Of a stretch of 64,000 nucleotides of DNA, positions 38,708 to 50,319 are shown piece after piece. The notes under the pieces are model-generated. The model made no database searches, was not told the origin of the DNA, and saw only the letters and a list, made by a program, of their open reading frames with translations. Every line of letters starts with the position of its first letter. Positions within the stretch are counted from its first letter, which is position 1. The position numbers and the translations under genes were made by a program. Source of the DNA: Oncomelania hupensis (lineage: Eukaryota; Mollusca; Gastropoda; Littorinimorpha; Pomatiopsidae); the NCBI GenBank assembly GCA_036898135.1, contig JBAHVR010000307.1, positions 560,001 to 624,000 on the forward strand, read 5' to 3'.

Positions 38708-38745
38708 CAATGGCTCCTAAATATATGATAAAATATAAAAATTAA
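38708..38745 (-). mobile_element. LINE copy 6, continuation after the solo LTR
   Basis: CAATGGCTCCTAAATAT continues the LINE segment seen uninterrupted at 33371 and 43681, then similarity stops. Confidence 0.7.
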
Positions 38746-40030
38746 AGGTGATCACGCGAAGATATTTGTAATTTTCAATCATAATTGTAATTATCCCTTC
38801 ATAATTGTAATTGTCCCGTGATATTTGTAATTATCAGGATTTGGCTCTAGGAAGGTGTAGCAAATGCTGATAATTATTAATTAACACTGTGGATTACCGG
38901 TATCTCTGTACATTGAACAGAACACGTGTTAATTTCAATTATCTCGTGATAATAGTAACTCTCGGTTTTGGCGCTAATAGGCCGTCATATAAGCTCCCTT
39001 CTTTTGATGTTGGCCAATCTAGCAGTGTTTGTTTCTACACATCTATAATTAGTTGCTCACAACGCTAACCAAGACACATAGTGTTGTTATTCACGGCTGT
39101 AAAACTACGTCATATCATACATACAGGATGAAAGGGACACAACTAGAATACTACAGCAACAACATTTAATCACAATATTTTGATTCCTTTTCAAAATCCT
39201 GTTTCTATATTCTACATCGCAAATTTGATTTTGTGCTCTATGATTAAAACAGCTCGTGATTGCTAAAACCGATAAAACAGAATATGAAAATAAATCAAGT
39301 GTGCTGATTAGATCGACCTGTATGCCAATGACTTTAAATAGGAACAAACATGGAGTCTAACACAAACGACAGAAATGCCAATACATGTATTAGGCCGATC
39401 TTCATTACCTCTGCAATGTTTGCTGCACTTTTTATCTCTATAGCTATGTAGAAAATCTTGTTTCAGTTAGACGCATGTCAACGTGGAAAATACTGATTGT
39501 ATTGAATTTGCGGAAAAGAGAAAAATTATTTTGGTCTGTTAGAACTTCGGTATAATTAATAATACGCGCGTACGCTTAAGGAGTTCAGTTGCACACAGTT
39601 ACCACCTTACGCACACACACAGGCACACGCACACACACGCCCTGGGCAATACACACTCACATAGACAGGCACACGCATATAGACTCAACATAGGCCACAT
39701 TTGAGCGGACACACGCTTGTATACACACGCACGCGCACACACGTCGCACAAACATTATGAAATGTGTACGCAGTTACATAATTATTCTACGCACCAGTGC
39801 ACGCGTTCAAATGCTCCATAATTATAATCACGCACATCGTCACGATTATACCGCCCCACACACTCTCTCACATGCACGCACGCACACACCCACGCACGCA
39901 CGCACACGCGCAGCAGTCTTGCGCTGATCAATAAAAGTAAACCTTTGCTCATATCTTGCCTAATTGCTATGACTTTGCACAGTAAATATTTAGAAGATTG
40001 GTGTGTGAAGACTGCTTATGTTACTGTGCG
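38746..40030. other. Non-coding stretch: TGTAATTATC repeats and CA-rich region
   Basis: Four imperfect 20-bp units around TAATTGTAATTATCCC lie at 38765-38840. The region 39598-39912 is rich in CACACGCA. No frame with protein-like composition was found. Confidence 0.6.
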
Positions 40031-40044
40031 CTTAATTATGACTC

Positions 40045-40113
40045 CCGGTCCTGATTTGGCTCGGAAGAGTCCGCTGGACCTAAAGCAACAATCAATCAAT
40101 CAATCAATCAATC
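40045..40113 (+). mobile_element. R1 retroposon copy I, 69-bp 3' stub
   Basis: Only CCGGTCCTGATTTGGCTCGG, the GTCCGCTGGAC hairpin, CTAAAGCAA and an (ATCA)n tail remain. A perfect 11-bp duplication AATTATGACTC (40034-40044 and 40114-40124) shows it inserted already truncated. Confidence 0.9.
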
Positions 40114-40129
40114 AATTATGACTCATGTT

Positions 40130-40920
40130 CAGTTCATTTCATTCATGCTCTGATTGCCTACTAAAATGTACATCACAATTTATATGTATAATAAATACAA
40201 AATCAAATAAATGGTCACAATATCATAATTATCAAGAAAGTTATACAAATAAACAGATATTTTTAAAAACAATGATATTCATGTTTGTTGTAAAGAAAAG
40301 TAGATGCATATGAAATGCACTAGGCCTTCTACTATACCTTATAGGAATTAATTCCATTCTTAAAAATTCATACAAAGGACAACAAAAAATATTATGTATT
40401 TTGTCTTTATTTCCAACATTATATAAGGGACAAATCAAATCCTGCGGTTGATTATATCTGTACCTTTAATAGTGGACTCTAAGATCAGCCAAAGCAAAAC
40501 TTGCTCATACAATATTTTAAATGACGAACGTGGGACTTTGATTTCGTGGGCTTCAAAAGGATCTTTAGGAAACAACCGTTCACTTTCATTCAAGGAACAT
40601 TTGTTACATTTTGCCATCTATAATCATCTAATTGCTGTTTGAACAGACGTTAAAAAAGACACAAAACTTTATCACAACCAATATCTTGTTTTGCCATACA
40701 AAACCAAAATCATTTTTATACAAACAAGTTCTCATATTAGAGACCCAAGTTTTCTTTCCTCGATTAGCTAGGTTTGCAGGTGCAAAGTGGGATTTACTCA
40801 TTGATGGAAGTACTGTTCCTATTAGCATTGGAAGATCTACGTCTCCGAAATGTTTGATCTTGGGACCCATTTGAACGACAATACAAGTCAAAGACAGAAG
40901 AAGAACAAGCAACCGCAAAT
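40130..40920 (-). mobile_element. Decayed LINE C-terminal region
   Basis: Minus-strand pieces read KKTWVSNMRTCLYKNDFG, then PFEAHEIKVPRSSFKILY, then RICPLYNVGNKDKIHNIFCC and PLYEFLRMELIP. This matches the post-RT and Cys/His-rich end of a LINE ORF2 different from the (GGATA)n family. Multiple stops. Confidence 0.65.
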
Positions 40921-41593
40921 ATGACGAGTTAATAAATCTTCAATGTAAAATAAACGTTCAAAGTAAAATGATGCAAGTGACTTTATGAACTTCATGAAGT
41001 TTTAGAAAGGTCAACGATTTGGATATTACATCATCTGACATTACAGACATTGCGTTTGTGTTTCCTTCATACGTTCCATTTGTGTTTAGCATTAGAAGCA
41101 GGCGTGACTACAAAATAATGTACAACTACTCATGTGAAGTGGGTTTTGCCTTGTTGCAAACATTCCGTTTGGTGTTCCTGTCGTACACACAAATACATTT
41201 TTGCAGCAACGTGAAAGGCATGTACCACTAATACTATACTATACAGATCGAGCGTACATCATTACCATAGCAAAATAGACGACAAATAATTCAAAGCAAA
41301 TTCAAAAAATGGTATGCGCAATCATTCCAAAATAATGATCAATTGTGACGGAGAAAAAATTACAACTTTGTATAAAACAAGTTGGCAAGCCATTCAAATG
41401 TATTTTCAGACATTCGTACACAACTAACGCCACCATTTTTGAAAGTCGTGAGTGATGGGCTGTTTTTGTTTTTATCATAAAGAAGCAAAATTAAAAATAT
41501 GTGACGACTGGCCACTATCTTAACAATCTGCAAGCTAACTTTATGAAAATCTGTTTTGTCAATTTTGACAGACAGTGCATAACGTGTTTGGAA

Positions 41594-41596
<3 letters not shown>
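40921..41596. other. AT-rich stretch, nothing recognised
   Basis: Short frames only (up to 70 codons) and no family resemblance. Probably intergenic. Confidence 0.55.
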
Positions 41597-41658
<62 letters not shown>

Positions 41659-42027
41659 AGGATGCTATGTACGCGCCTTTCCCCAGGGCTCAAAGCGCGG
41701 CGATCTATACCAACATACACGCTCACCTGTCTCATTTACCCTCACACACACCAAATACACATCCATCACTCAAACAGGAGGTGTAAAGGCAGGGAGATCG
41801 CTATTAGAAGACGGAAGAAAATCGAATTTTTATTTTTGATTTTTTTTTATATTGACTGCATCTTGTACCATTATTGAAGGGAGGGGGGAAACCGGAGTGC
41901 CCGGAGAAAACCCTCGGTGACCTCACTAGTCTCGTACCTAAGTCACATACGTTCGCCCCTTGCGGGAATCGAACCCGCGACCTTCGGCATAGGAAACCGG
42001 CGACTTATCCACTGCGCCACGAGGCCA
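41597..42027 (-). mobile_element. tRNA-derived SINE S3 with (AAT)n tail
   Basis: The reverse-oriented head at 42027-41950 (GGCCTCGTGGCGCAGTGGAT, then GGGTTCGATTCCCGC) is a near-intact tRNA shape. The body and an ATTn tail (41597-41657) follow. The sister copy lies at 51921. Confidence 0.88.
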
Positions 42028-42520
42028 AAAAATGTCCTTGACCTTTGAGCAAATGTGCCAATATGAAGAATACAAACGGCTGAGAAATAGTATAATCATT
42101 TACACAGTAAAAATAATAAAAATCGGTCGTCAGTTTTGAGAAAATACAAGAAAAATGTTTTGAACAGAAAAGCCATATACATGTTTGACGGACGGATTCG
42201 ACCGACTGACCGACATATAATGATTGGCCATGATTTAGGTACTTGTATACCAAAATATTATAAAAATCGGTTCAACCATTTTGAGACATCAACGTGTTTT
42301 GCAAAGTATTGACCTCAGCGACCTTGACCTTTGAGGTAGAGCAAACACGATGCCTCAGGAAGTTGGCCACTAACCCAGGCAATGTTCCTGTAAAAATTGG
42401 TAAAAATCCGTTCAGTGATGCTTGAGACATGGCGAGCAGGAGCGACAGACATATATACAGACAGGCAGACAGACAGACCTACAAACAGCCCGACGTTTGG
42501 CTCGTTTAGATTCCGGTATA
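42028..42520 (-). repeat. Dispersed repeat with TGACCTTTGA motifs
   Basis: CCTTGACCTTTGAG occurs twice (42030, 42320), along with AAAATCGGT segments and an (AGAC)n run at 42455. On the reverse strand the motif is the AAGGTCA of R2, but the rest does not align, so it is kept separate. Confidence 0.55.
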
Positions 42521-43092
42521 CACCAAAGTATTTCCAGAATTAATAGATAACCATAATTCAACAATTTATACATATAGAGTAAGTCAATATTCCATGCATT
42601 TTAAAATTCTAAAAAGCGGGAAAACGTCAAGTAATCATTGAACAATTGGTTTTTCAGCCCTGTGCAAATGAACAAGAAAAGGAGGGAAAAGTGAATTATT
42701 ATATGCATTATGACAAATGACAACTATTAAACCTTAAAAAAAAAAGGGGGGGGGGGAGAGAGAGAGAGAGGGGCTAGGAGAAAATACATTAAACCGCCAC
42801 AGTGGCCATTAGTTGCGAATACGAAAGGTTGGACTTCGAGAAATGCCCGGACAGGCAGAGCGTCCGATACAACTGTCCGCCAATTCTAGAGGTTTCTACC
42901 ATGCAGTCGCTCAGCACGCTACACCTCCTGTTTTGGACTGTGCTATAGGAAAGATGGAGCATAAGATACAGTCCCGGAGATAGAGAGAGACAGAGACAGA
43001 CAGACAGACAGAGACAGATAATTAGTCAAGCATACAGACAGACAATGTGTTGGTACAAAAGTACTATCTAATCTATTTTTCAACCGCAACTC
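42521..43092. other. Non-coding stretch
   Basis: Contains G11 and GA runs at 42745-42775 and a GACA-rich run at 42985-43045. No gene is seen. Confidence 0.55.
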
Positions 43093-44564
43093 TCCTATCA
43101 TATCATATCTTATCCCGTAACTCGAAGTTCGTTGAGCACCACAGGTGATCGTTTAACCAGCATACTCCATCTTTCTCTGTCCTCAGCAACCCCCATGGCT
43201 TCGTTCAGTGGCAAGTCAGTTCATTCTCGAATGTTGTCCTCCCACCTCTTTTTATTTTCCTCTCCTTCTGCCTCCTTGCACCGTGCCTTGCATAGTGGTC
43301 TTTGCAAGGCCTGATGATCTGGTTACGTGGCTATACCATCGGAGTTTTCGTTTCTTCACCACTGTGAGCATGTCATCGTGTTGTCCAATGGCTTGTGTGA
43401 TGGTCTGTCGGACTTCGTTGTTGGTGATGTGCTGGGTATAGGAAATGCCCAGAAGTCTTCTGTTGCACCTCATCTCCATTCTTTGTATTCTTCGTTGTAG
43501 ATCTGCTGTGAGGGTCCATGTCTCGCAAGCCTATAGGAAATTGGAGATGACAAGGGAGCGCAGCAGCCTTACCTTGGAATGTAGACTGATGGTCCTGTCT
43601 TTCCAAATGGGCTTCAACCTTGTCAAGGCAGCAGTTGTTGCGATCCTGGAGAGGACTTCCTGTCGGGACCCATTGTCAATACAATGGCTCCTAAATATTT
43701 AAAGCTATGCACTGTGGCCTTGGCCTTGAACTTTGATGACCATGTTGATGTCATTGGTGTTGTTGGTCATAATTTTAGTCTCCTCTGCCCTTATTTCCAT
43801 TCCATAGCTCTGGAGGTGGTGTCAAGCCTCTGTACCAGCTGTTCAAGTTCTTGTTCCTCTCCAGCCAATCCATCAATGTCATCCGCAAAACGAAGGTTGG
43901 AGATTGCTCTACTCTCTATGCCGACTGTGCCTTCGTAAGCTGCAAGGGCATCTGACATGATGCACTCTAGGAAGATTTTGAAGAGTGTTGGAGAATGTAG
44001 GCATCCTTGATGCATACCGATTGTTGTTCTGAACCAGTTCCCGATATCGCTGTTGTGGAGGACTGCACTGGTAGCATTGTCATACAGGCTTTTAATGATT
44101 TCAATAATTTTAGGTCTGATATTGTACACTCTCATGGTTGCCCACAGATCTGCTTGCCAGACTCGGTCAAACGCTTTCTTGGAAGTCTACAAACACATTA
44201 TATAAATGTGTGTTCTGTTATCCTGTTTGTTCTTCAGGTATGATGTGTTCAGCTTGGGGTTTCAACCTTTTGAGTATGATTTTTAAGAGGACCTTGCTGG
44301 GATGGCGGTTGAGGCTGATGGTGGGGTAATTTTCACATTCCAGAAGGTTACACTTTTTGGGAAGAGTGATGACAAGCGACTGAATCCATTGTGTAGGCCA
44401 CTCCCCATTCTGCCAGATCTTACCTTGAAATGTAGATTGATTGTTGTCTTTCCAATGGGGCGTCAACCTTGTCAGGGCCGCAGCGATCCTGGAGAGGACT
44501 TCTTGTCGGGACCCATTGTCTAGTACAATTGTCTCGCCATACTGCAACTCTCGCCATCACGACC
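43093..44564 (-). mobile_element. LINE fragment, RT and 3' end (copy 7)
   Basis: The tail region CTATCATATCATATCTTATC is at the left. The minus strand then encodes MRCNRRLLGISYTQHITNNE, an intact FADDIDGLAGEEQELEQL (near 43880), the GMHQGCLHSPTLFKIF block and upstream RT. It is frameshifted near 44160 and has an inverted or duplicated segment near 44420-44520. R1 copy J ends the recognisable part. Confidence 0.9.
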
Positions 44565-44574
44565 CCGCGGTGAC

Positions 44575-45194
44575 CCACGGGTGTTGGGGGGGGGGGGGTG
44601 GTCTGTATAATTAGTATCCCCACTTTGTGGAAATTTAGTGCTTTAAATTCCCACTGTCGCTGTTTTTCTCCTTTGTTCTTTCTCATTCCTACTCTGTTCT
44701 ATCAATCTACTATACTGTCTTCTTCGCTAGACCAATCACCTACCTTATTTTTTCTTGAAAACTCTTCCAAAACTCCACATTTGTTTATGAGGTCTATTGG
44801 GCCAGCTTGGGAATATTGGACGCTTTCTGCCAAATGGTCACTAGGGCTTTCTATGATATTATTATTTAGCAACGTAGGCATTTTATAATTTATATTTATG
44901 TGTTTTGTTGATTATTTTATAATGATGTTTATATTCTATTTTGTTGTTGTAAACGGAGGTTCGATAGAGCCTCAGCGTCCCCTGCGTGGGATGCCTTGAT
45001 TGTATTATAGTAAAGTGACCGGCTGGTGGAGTGCCTTCAGTGTTACCACTAGGGCTGTTTGAGCAGATCTTTTATACCAATCAGGGGTGAGTCCTCATTC
45101 AACCAAGTTGTAGTCCTGATTTTGTGGTCCTGATTCGGCTCTTTGCAGTCCGCTGCACCCTGTAAACAACGCAATGAATAACTAACTTAACTAA
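44575..45194 (+). mobile_element. R1 retroposon copy J, diverged subtype
   Basis: Full-length diverged copy (620 bp) starting CCACGGGTGTTGGGGG. Flanks CCGCGGTGAC at 44565-44574 and 45195-45204. The tail is of the AACTAACTTAACTAA type. The start matches that of copies A, D and H, supporting a fixed 5' end. Confidence 0.88.
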
Positions 45195-45219
45195 CCGCGG
45201 TGACGACGACGACTACAAC

Positions 45220-46245
45220 TGTCACGAAGACTTGGCAAATATTTTCATTTGGTTATACATCACGAGTTTTTAGAGCTAGAAGTTAACGCAAGCGAGGGCT
45301 ATTCACATAGGCACGTGGCGTATGTATTCGCTTTGGGTTGGTACTATATTTCATAGTTGATCTATTTCATCGCAATTTATTGATATAATTGCTGTATTAC
45401 GTTTGTGAAGTTTTACAATGTTTTATCATTGTGATTGTTAGTAAAACTTTGCTTGACCACGTGGCTGACCCGCGACCGGTTTCCCGGTTTGAGGTAGCCC
45501 CCACTGTCCAACTGTTGTTTCTCCTATGTGTATTATTGCAGACCAGTGGCTGTACCGAAGAATGTGTATACTATTAATTCCTTCTCCATGTATTTAGTTT
45601 AGCCATGACATATGTCATATGACGAATTATGTTGGAGATCCCAGTGGACCACGGATATAGAAGATTGTTCGTCCCTTATTTAAGTGGATGCGATCTCACT
45701 GAGGGCTGTTTCTGTCAACAGTGAGACGCTCTGCACAAACTTTGTATACAAGGCGTTGCAGAAATTCGTCTCATATTTTGGTCCACGGCAGGGAAAAAAT
45801 CACACAGAGAGGCAACCCTGACACGTGGCCTGCAACCTTGAGCAGCGAGAGCATTGGGCTCCACTAACTCAGTAGTCAGCTACCAAGAAGAAGAGACAAC
45901 AACTCCGCACATCGCCGATAAAGTCAAGTCCTCCGAAACCGGGCATAAAAGTACAAACACTGATCTGCGATAGTCTACTCGTCCAGAAAAACGAATAATA
46001 GGACAGAAAGAACTCATATTCCAATGATGAGACAGTAACAAATATCGAGAACAGTAGTTACATAGACCCATCAAGGAGCGAACTACACGAAGTGAAATTT
46101 GGACATTTAAGTTATTGTAGAGATTAGAAGATTTTGTATAGAGTAGAAGAAATAAATGTTTGATATTTACTGTTAACAAGTGGCTGGACTACCTATGTTT
46201 CATAGCCGTGCGAGGGCTATTGTGTCAGTGAATCTTTACCATTTT
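45220..46245 (+). mobile_element. LTR of the Gypsy-2 superfamily, 3' truncated, forward
   Basis: Starts TGTCACGAAGACTTGGC and contains the GACCACGTGGCTGACC, GAGACGCTCTGCACA and AAGTGGCTGGACTAC blocks. It stops after TCTTTACCATTTTC, where other copies continue for about 150 bases. Confidence 0.78.
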
Positions 46246-46480
46246 CAAACTATATTCAATAAAACTATACGTCTGTGACGGTGGGTCTATTGTTAATGGG
46301 CTCTGCACAATGGAATGCTATTACCTACTCGTCTTTGTTGGCGGGGATCGGTTAGTGTAATCACCCTATGACTAATCTTAATACATATATGTTTAGCTTG
46401 GTCTGTGTGCGGATAGGGTTATAGAGATAGGAAGAAAATGGTAAAAGATTCACTGACACACTAGCTCTCACACGGCTAAA

Positions 46481-46725
46481 GATCCTGACGCTCATGTCCT
46501 AGAAGGTTGAGAACCGGTGACAAGAAAACACCCAGCATACACCTAGGTCCTTCTCCCCCATCCCTGGCTGCCCAGGATTGTGCTCAGTTGTCCGGGCGTC
46601 AGACCATGCGCCCAAAGGCTGCGGGTGGGCGTCTCGGGCGGCTTGAGTTAGATCCTGTATCGGCCAGCGCCTTGAGCAGCTCTTGAGCTGGAAAAGCGCT
46701 ATATAAGAACGATTAAATAAATATG
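46481..46725 (+). mobile_element. SINE S1, 5' truncated, inside an LTR
   Basis: Starts at AGATCCTGACGCTCATG of the S1 body and ends GCGCTATATAAGAACG plus an AAATAAAT tail. It splits the LTR block CACACGGCTA...TGTAGTCCA. Confidence 0.85.
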
Positions 46726-46757
46726 AAACATATGTAGTCCACCCACTTGTTAACAGT

Positions 46758-46972
46758 AAATAGGGAATATTTTAATTAGTCATTTACAAGAGAGTGTAAG
46801 CAGGTGTGCGTGCTTGTGTTTTTCATAGTTTAACTGTATTTTGTACATATGTATATTATGTATCTTTTGTCCAGTTTTGTCTGTCTTGTCTTCCCATTCC
46901 CCCAACCCCTTGCGCGCCTTGATCCTTAGGCTAAGGCGCCTTACAAATGACGAACATTATTATTATTATTAT
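46758..46972 (+). mobile_element. SINE 3' end with (ATT)n tail, inside an LTR
   Basis: CTTAGGCTAAGGCGCCTTAC plus AAATGACGAACATTATT matches the end of the SINE at 53033, preceded by unrelated sequence. It is the second insertion into this LTR. Confidence 0.7.
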
Positions 46973-48185
46973 AAATATCACAAATTTATTTCCTTTACTC
47001 TATACATAATTCTCTAAACACTCTCTTAACTTAAATGTCCAAATTCACTTCAAATAGTTCGCTTCCTGATGGGTCTATGCTGCTACTGTTCTTGATATTT
47101 GCTACTGTCTCATCATTGGGCTGTTTGTTCTGGTTGGTCTAATGTTTGTTTTCAGTGTTAGTGCGTTTCTTTTTGCACTTAGCTGATTCGTTGAGGTGTG
47201 GTGATGGTGTCTCCTCCTTTGATGTTGACTATTAAGCAATCAGAGCTCAGTGCTCGAAGTTCCTTTGCAGGCCGAATGTCAGGGTTGACTCTTAGTGGTG
47301 TATTTCATGCATCGGACCAACAAGCCTGCTCGTCTGCAAAACATAAGACGAGTTTCTGCAACGCCTTGTTTACTAAGGGTGTACAGAGCGTCTCACTGAT
47401 GGCAGAAACAGCCCTCAGTTGAGATCGCATCCACTCATACAAATAAGGGACGAACATTCTTCTAAGTCCGTGGTCCACAGGAATCTCCAACATAATTCCT
47501 ATACATATACATACATCATGGCTAAACTAAACACATGGAGAAGTAATTAACAATATACACATTCTCCGGTACAGCCACTGGTCTGCACTAATACACATAG
47601 GAGAAACAACAGTTGGACAGTATGGGCTACCTCGTGGTTTCACAAACCGGTCGCGGTCAGCCACGAGGTCAAGCTAAGTTTTACAAACATTCACAATCAT
47701 AAAACATGGCAAGACTTCACAAGCATAATCCAACAATATTATCAATAAATCGCGATGAAACAAAAGCTTGATCATTTACCTTTTTGACAATGTCAGGCTG
47801 TGGCTATATTGTGATGAATGAATTTCACACGTCACCTGCTCAGTCTTCAGCTAGAAAGATCTTTTAGCGAGCGTTCTTCTCGGTTGAGATTTAGACAAAG
47901 AATGACTACCTAACGTAGTGGTCAAGCTAAAGCCCGCGAAATTCGTGAGACCAAAGCGCCTCCTAGCGGGGGGAGGGGGAGGGGAGGGAAGGGGGGAGGT
48001 GGTGGCTATACCTCAGCAGGATGAGGTCACTGCCTATCCTAGCGAAGAGGTAGCTTACACATGCTTAGCACAGGCCTGACTTGTGTCGTCTTCTAGGCAG
48101 CGACTTTAATTTACTAAGGCTACAGCAGGCTGAACTATTGAAGGCGTGAAGCCGTAGTGCAGTGTCTACATAGCCAATTGTGACA

Positions 48186-48595
48186 AATTGGAACATTAAA
48201 AACTGTGTACAAACTAATATCAAGTTTGTAGGAATCTTCTGATCAAAAGGATAATTATTTTATAACACGCACAGAAATGTATGACAATTTGCCGCTACAT
48301 ATAATAACTCTTATGACTAGAGCCCCATCTCTTCCACTTCCTTGCACTAATACTTATTCTCTACACCTTTCCTCCCTTACATATCCTACTCCCCAACCCA
48401 TTCCTGCTTTTTCCTTTCACTACCCCCCGTTCCCTCAAACCCCCCGCAACCCCCACTGTCTGTATTTGGAGTAATGAGAGACGAGGATATCTCTGGAAGT
48501 GTCGGACAGGTGTGTGAAGAAAAATCTGATCAGGCGCTTCTCGACACACTCCTTCTCTCCCTCGTCATTGCTGTCGTCGCCGTCATCATCATCAT

Positions 48596-48626
<31 letters not shown>

Positions 48627-49127
48627 GCCATTATACCTAAATGGCTTTATAAACTTTAAAGATCAGCAAGAGGGTATATCTACTTTGGAATCTCGACTCT
48701 TTTTTTTAGAGGACAAGAACCTATTTTTAAGTTTGTTTATTAGTCTTTCTTTGAGAGTCTTCTGAACTTCTCGTTTATTCGCAGCTTGTTTCCGAGCCTA
48801 TCTGTAAGAGATAGAAACAGCCTCGTGCTCCAAAATTATCGGTGAAACACCAAGGAACACAAAGGAACCTTTCTGCCTTCTGCAATCAGCAAATGACTAG
48901 AAATGCCAGGCAGATCGTTAGAAAACCGGAACATATTTTAGCAAGTGAGTTTGTACTTCTGCTTTCAAAACTCCGTGTTGCGCAACTTGTTGCTAAAAGT
49001 AAAAGATTTTCAAAATCTGTTGTACCCTGCTGTCCGTCCGCATTCTCAAAAATGCAATAATTTATTTATTTTTTCCTGCTGCAGCGTTGTCTCCCGTGGA
49101 CGCAGTTGTTGATTAGAGATTGTTAAG
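48186..49127. other. Non-coding stretch with (CAT)(CAG) repeat
   Basis: A CAT/CAG trinucleotide run lies at 48585-48630. The short hydrophobic or Ser-rich frames across it are repeat-driven. Nothing else was recognised. Confidence 0.6.
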
Positions 49128-49500
49128 AGAGGCGCGGTGGCCGAGTGGTTAGAGCGCTGGCTTGCGGATCTGAAGGTCCCGAGTTCGAGCCCAGGCCGGG
49201 GCATTGTGTTGTGTCCTTGGGAAAGACACTTTACTCCCGTTTCCTACTCCTTCGGATGAGAGTATAAACAGAGGTCTAGTCTGTGTCGCATGCATTTCAT
49301 CATAACGGACCTTAAAGATCCTGACGCTCATGTCCTAGACAGTTGAGTGCCGGTGATAAGAACATACCCAGCATGTGCCTTGGGTAAAGCGCTTCTCTTA
49401 GGGCTGCTGTACTTTCAAAAATGAAAGTGCCCCAATTTCACATTGGTGATAATAAAGTTGTTATAATAAATAAAATAAAATAAAATAAAATAAAATAAAA
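49128..49500 (+). mobile_element. SINE S1 head with alternative 3' end
   Basis: The same head and body as 34537 (GGTGGCCGAGTGGTTAGAGC, GAGTTCGAGCCC, AAAGATCCTGACGCTCATG). After CAGCATG the 3' part differs (GGTAAAGCGCTTCTCTTAGG, TTGGTGATAATAAAGTTGT), with an (AAAAT)n tail. Confidence 0.85.
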
Positions 49501-49577
49501 TTGATGCGTGAGATGGGAGTACGCACGGCGCCAGTGTCCCCTGGTCAGACATCTATGTGTGTGAGGCAGGGGAGGAA

Positions 49578-49582
49578 ATTGT

Positions 49583-49625
<43 letters not shown>

Positions 49626-49630
49626 TATTT
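49578..49630 (+). repeat. (TTTA)n microsatellite
   Basis: About twelve TTTA units. Confidence 0.95.
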
Positions 49631-49805
49631 ATTGTTATTTTTCTATTTTATTTTCATAAAACTTAAAGTAACCTTTCATAGTGTAGGCCGTAAGCGCTAT
49701 TTACGTAGATTTAAAACTGTAATATAAGGTCCTTAGCTTGGATGTGTGTAGGAGATGGTGTGTCTGTGTGTGTGTTTTGGTTCTGAAAGTTTTTGATTAA
49801 GATCA

Positions 49806-49868
49806 TTGGTCCTGATTTGGTTCGGAAGAGTCCGCTGGACCTAAAGCAATTACCATGTAATGTAATGA
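49806..49868 (+). mobile_element. R1 retroposon copy K, 3' stub
   Basis: GGTCCTGATTTGGTTCGG, the GTCCGCTGGAC hairpin, CTAAAGCAATTACC and an ATGTA tail. 5' truncated. The target duplication is not clear. Confidence 0.8.
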
Positions 49869-50222
49869 TGAAGATGATTTGATTTGTTTTTAATGATTTG
49901 TTTTTAATGATTTAATGAATTATGGACTCTACACAATATGGCAAATGTGTGAGTGTGTGTGCGTGAGGTATCTGTTGCGTGGTGTGTGTGTGTGTGTGTG
50001 GGTGTGTGTGTGTGTGTACGTACCTAACCATAACAGTGGGTTTATGCATAGGTTACACTTACGTGCAACTGGGTTTAAAAAAATACTGGGTTCCAAAATC
50101 TGAAACTCAGTTTTTTTAAAACCGGCTTTGCAATAGGAATAACAAAAAAAGTGTATACGCAAAGTCTGAGCGGTGAAACCCACAATTGCGGTTGAGTCAA
50201 CTTTGAGTTTGAGCCAGTTAAC

Positions 50223-50319
50223 ATGCCGCGATGTGTGTTCCCGCTGGTCAACCAGTCGAATACACGCACTGTCAGGGGAAGTAACTCGGAACGCCACACG
50301 CTACGAGCCGGCTGGCAAG
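50223..50319 (+). promoter_or_regulatory. 5' leader with overlapping upstream ORF
   Basis: An ATG at 50223 (MPRCVFPLVNQSN...) opens a different frame that crosses the exon junction and stops in exon 2 (…YPVAEKSL then TAG), overlapping the main start at 50320. If this leader is transcribed, it would lower or condition translation of the main frame. Confidence 0.45.

Larger units (their letters stand above)
46274..48185 (-). mobile_element. LTR of the Gypsy-2 superfamily, reverse, with SINE insertions
   Basis: Begins TGTGACGG and ends CCAATTGTGACA. About 1450 bases remain after removing two SINE pieces. It lies tail to tail with the copy at 45220, separated by 28 bases. A G-rich run (47969-48000) lies near the right part. 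No target duplication was found. Confidence 0.8.

Noticed and set aside
48474..48659. Small hydrophobic protein (LLDTLLLSLVIAVVAVIII)
   Set aside because: The hydrophobic part is a GTC/ATC trinucleotide run followed by CAG repeats; no splice or conservation support.
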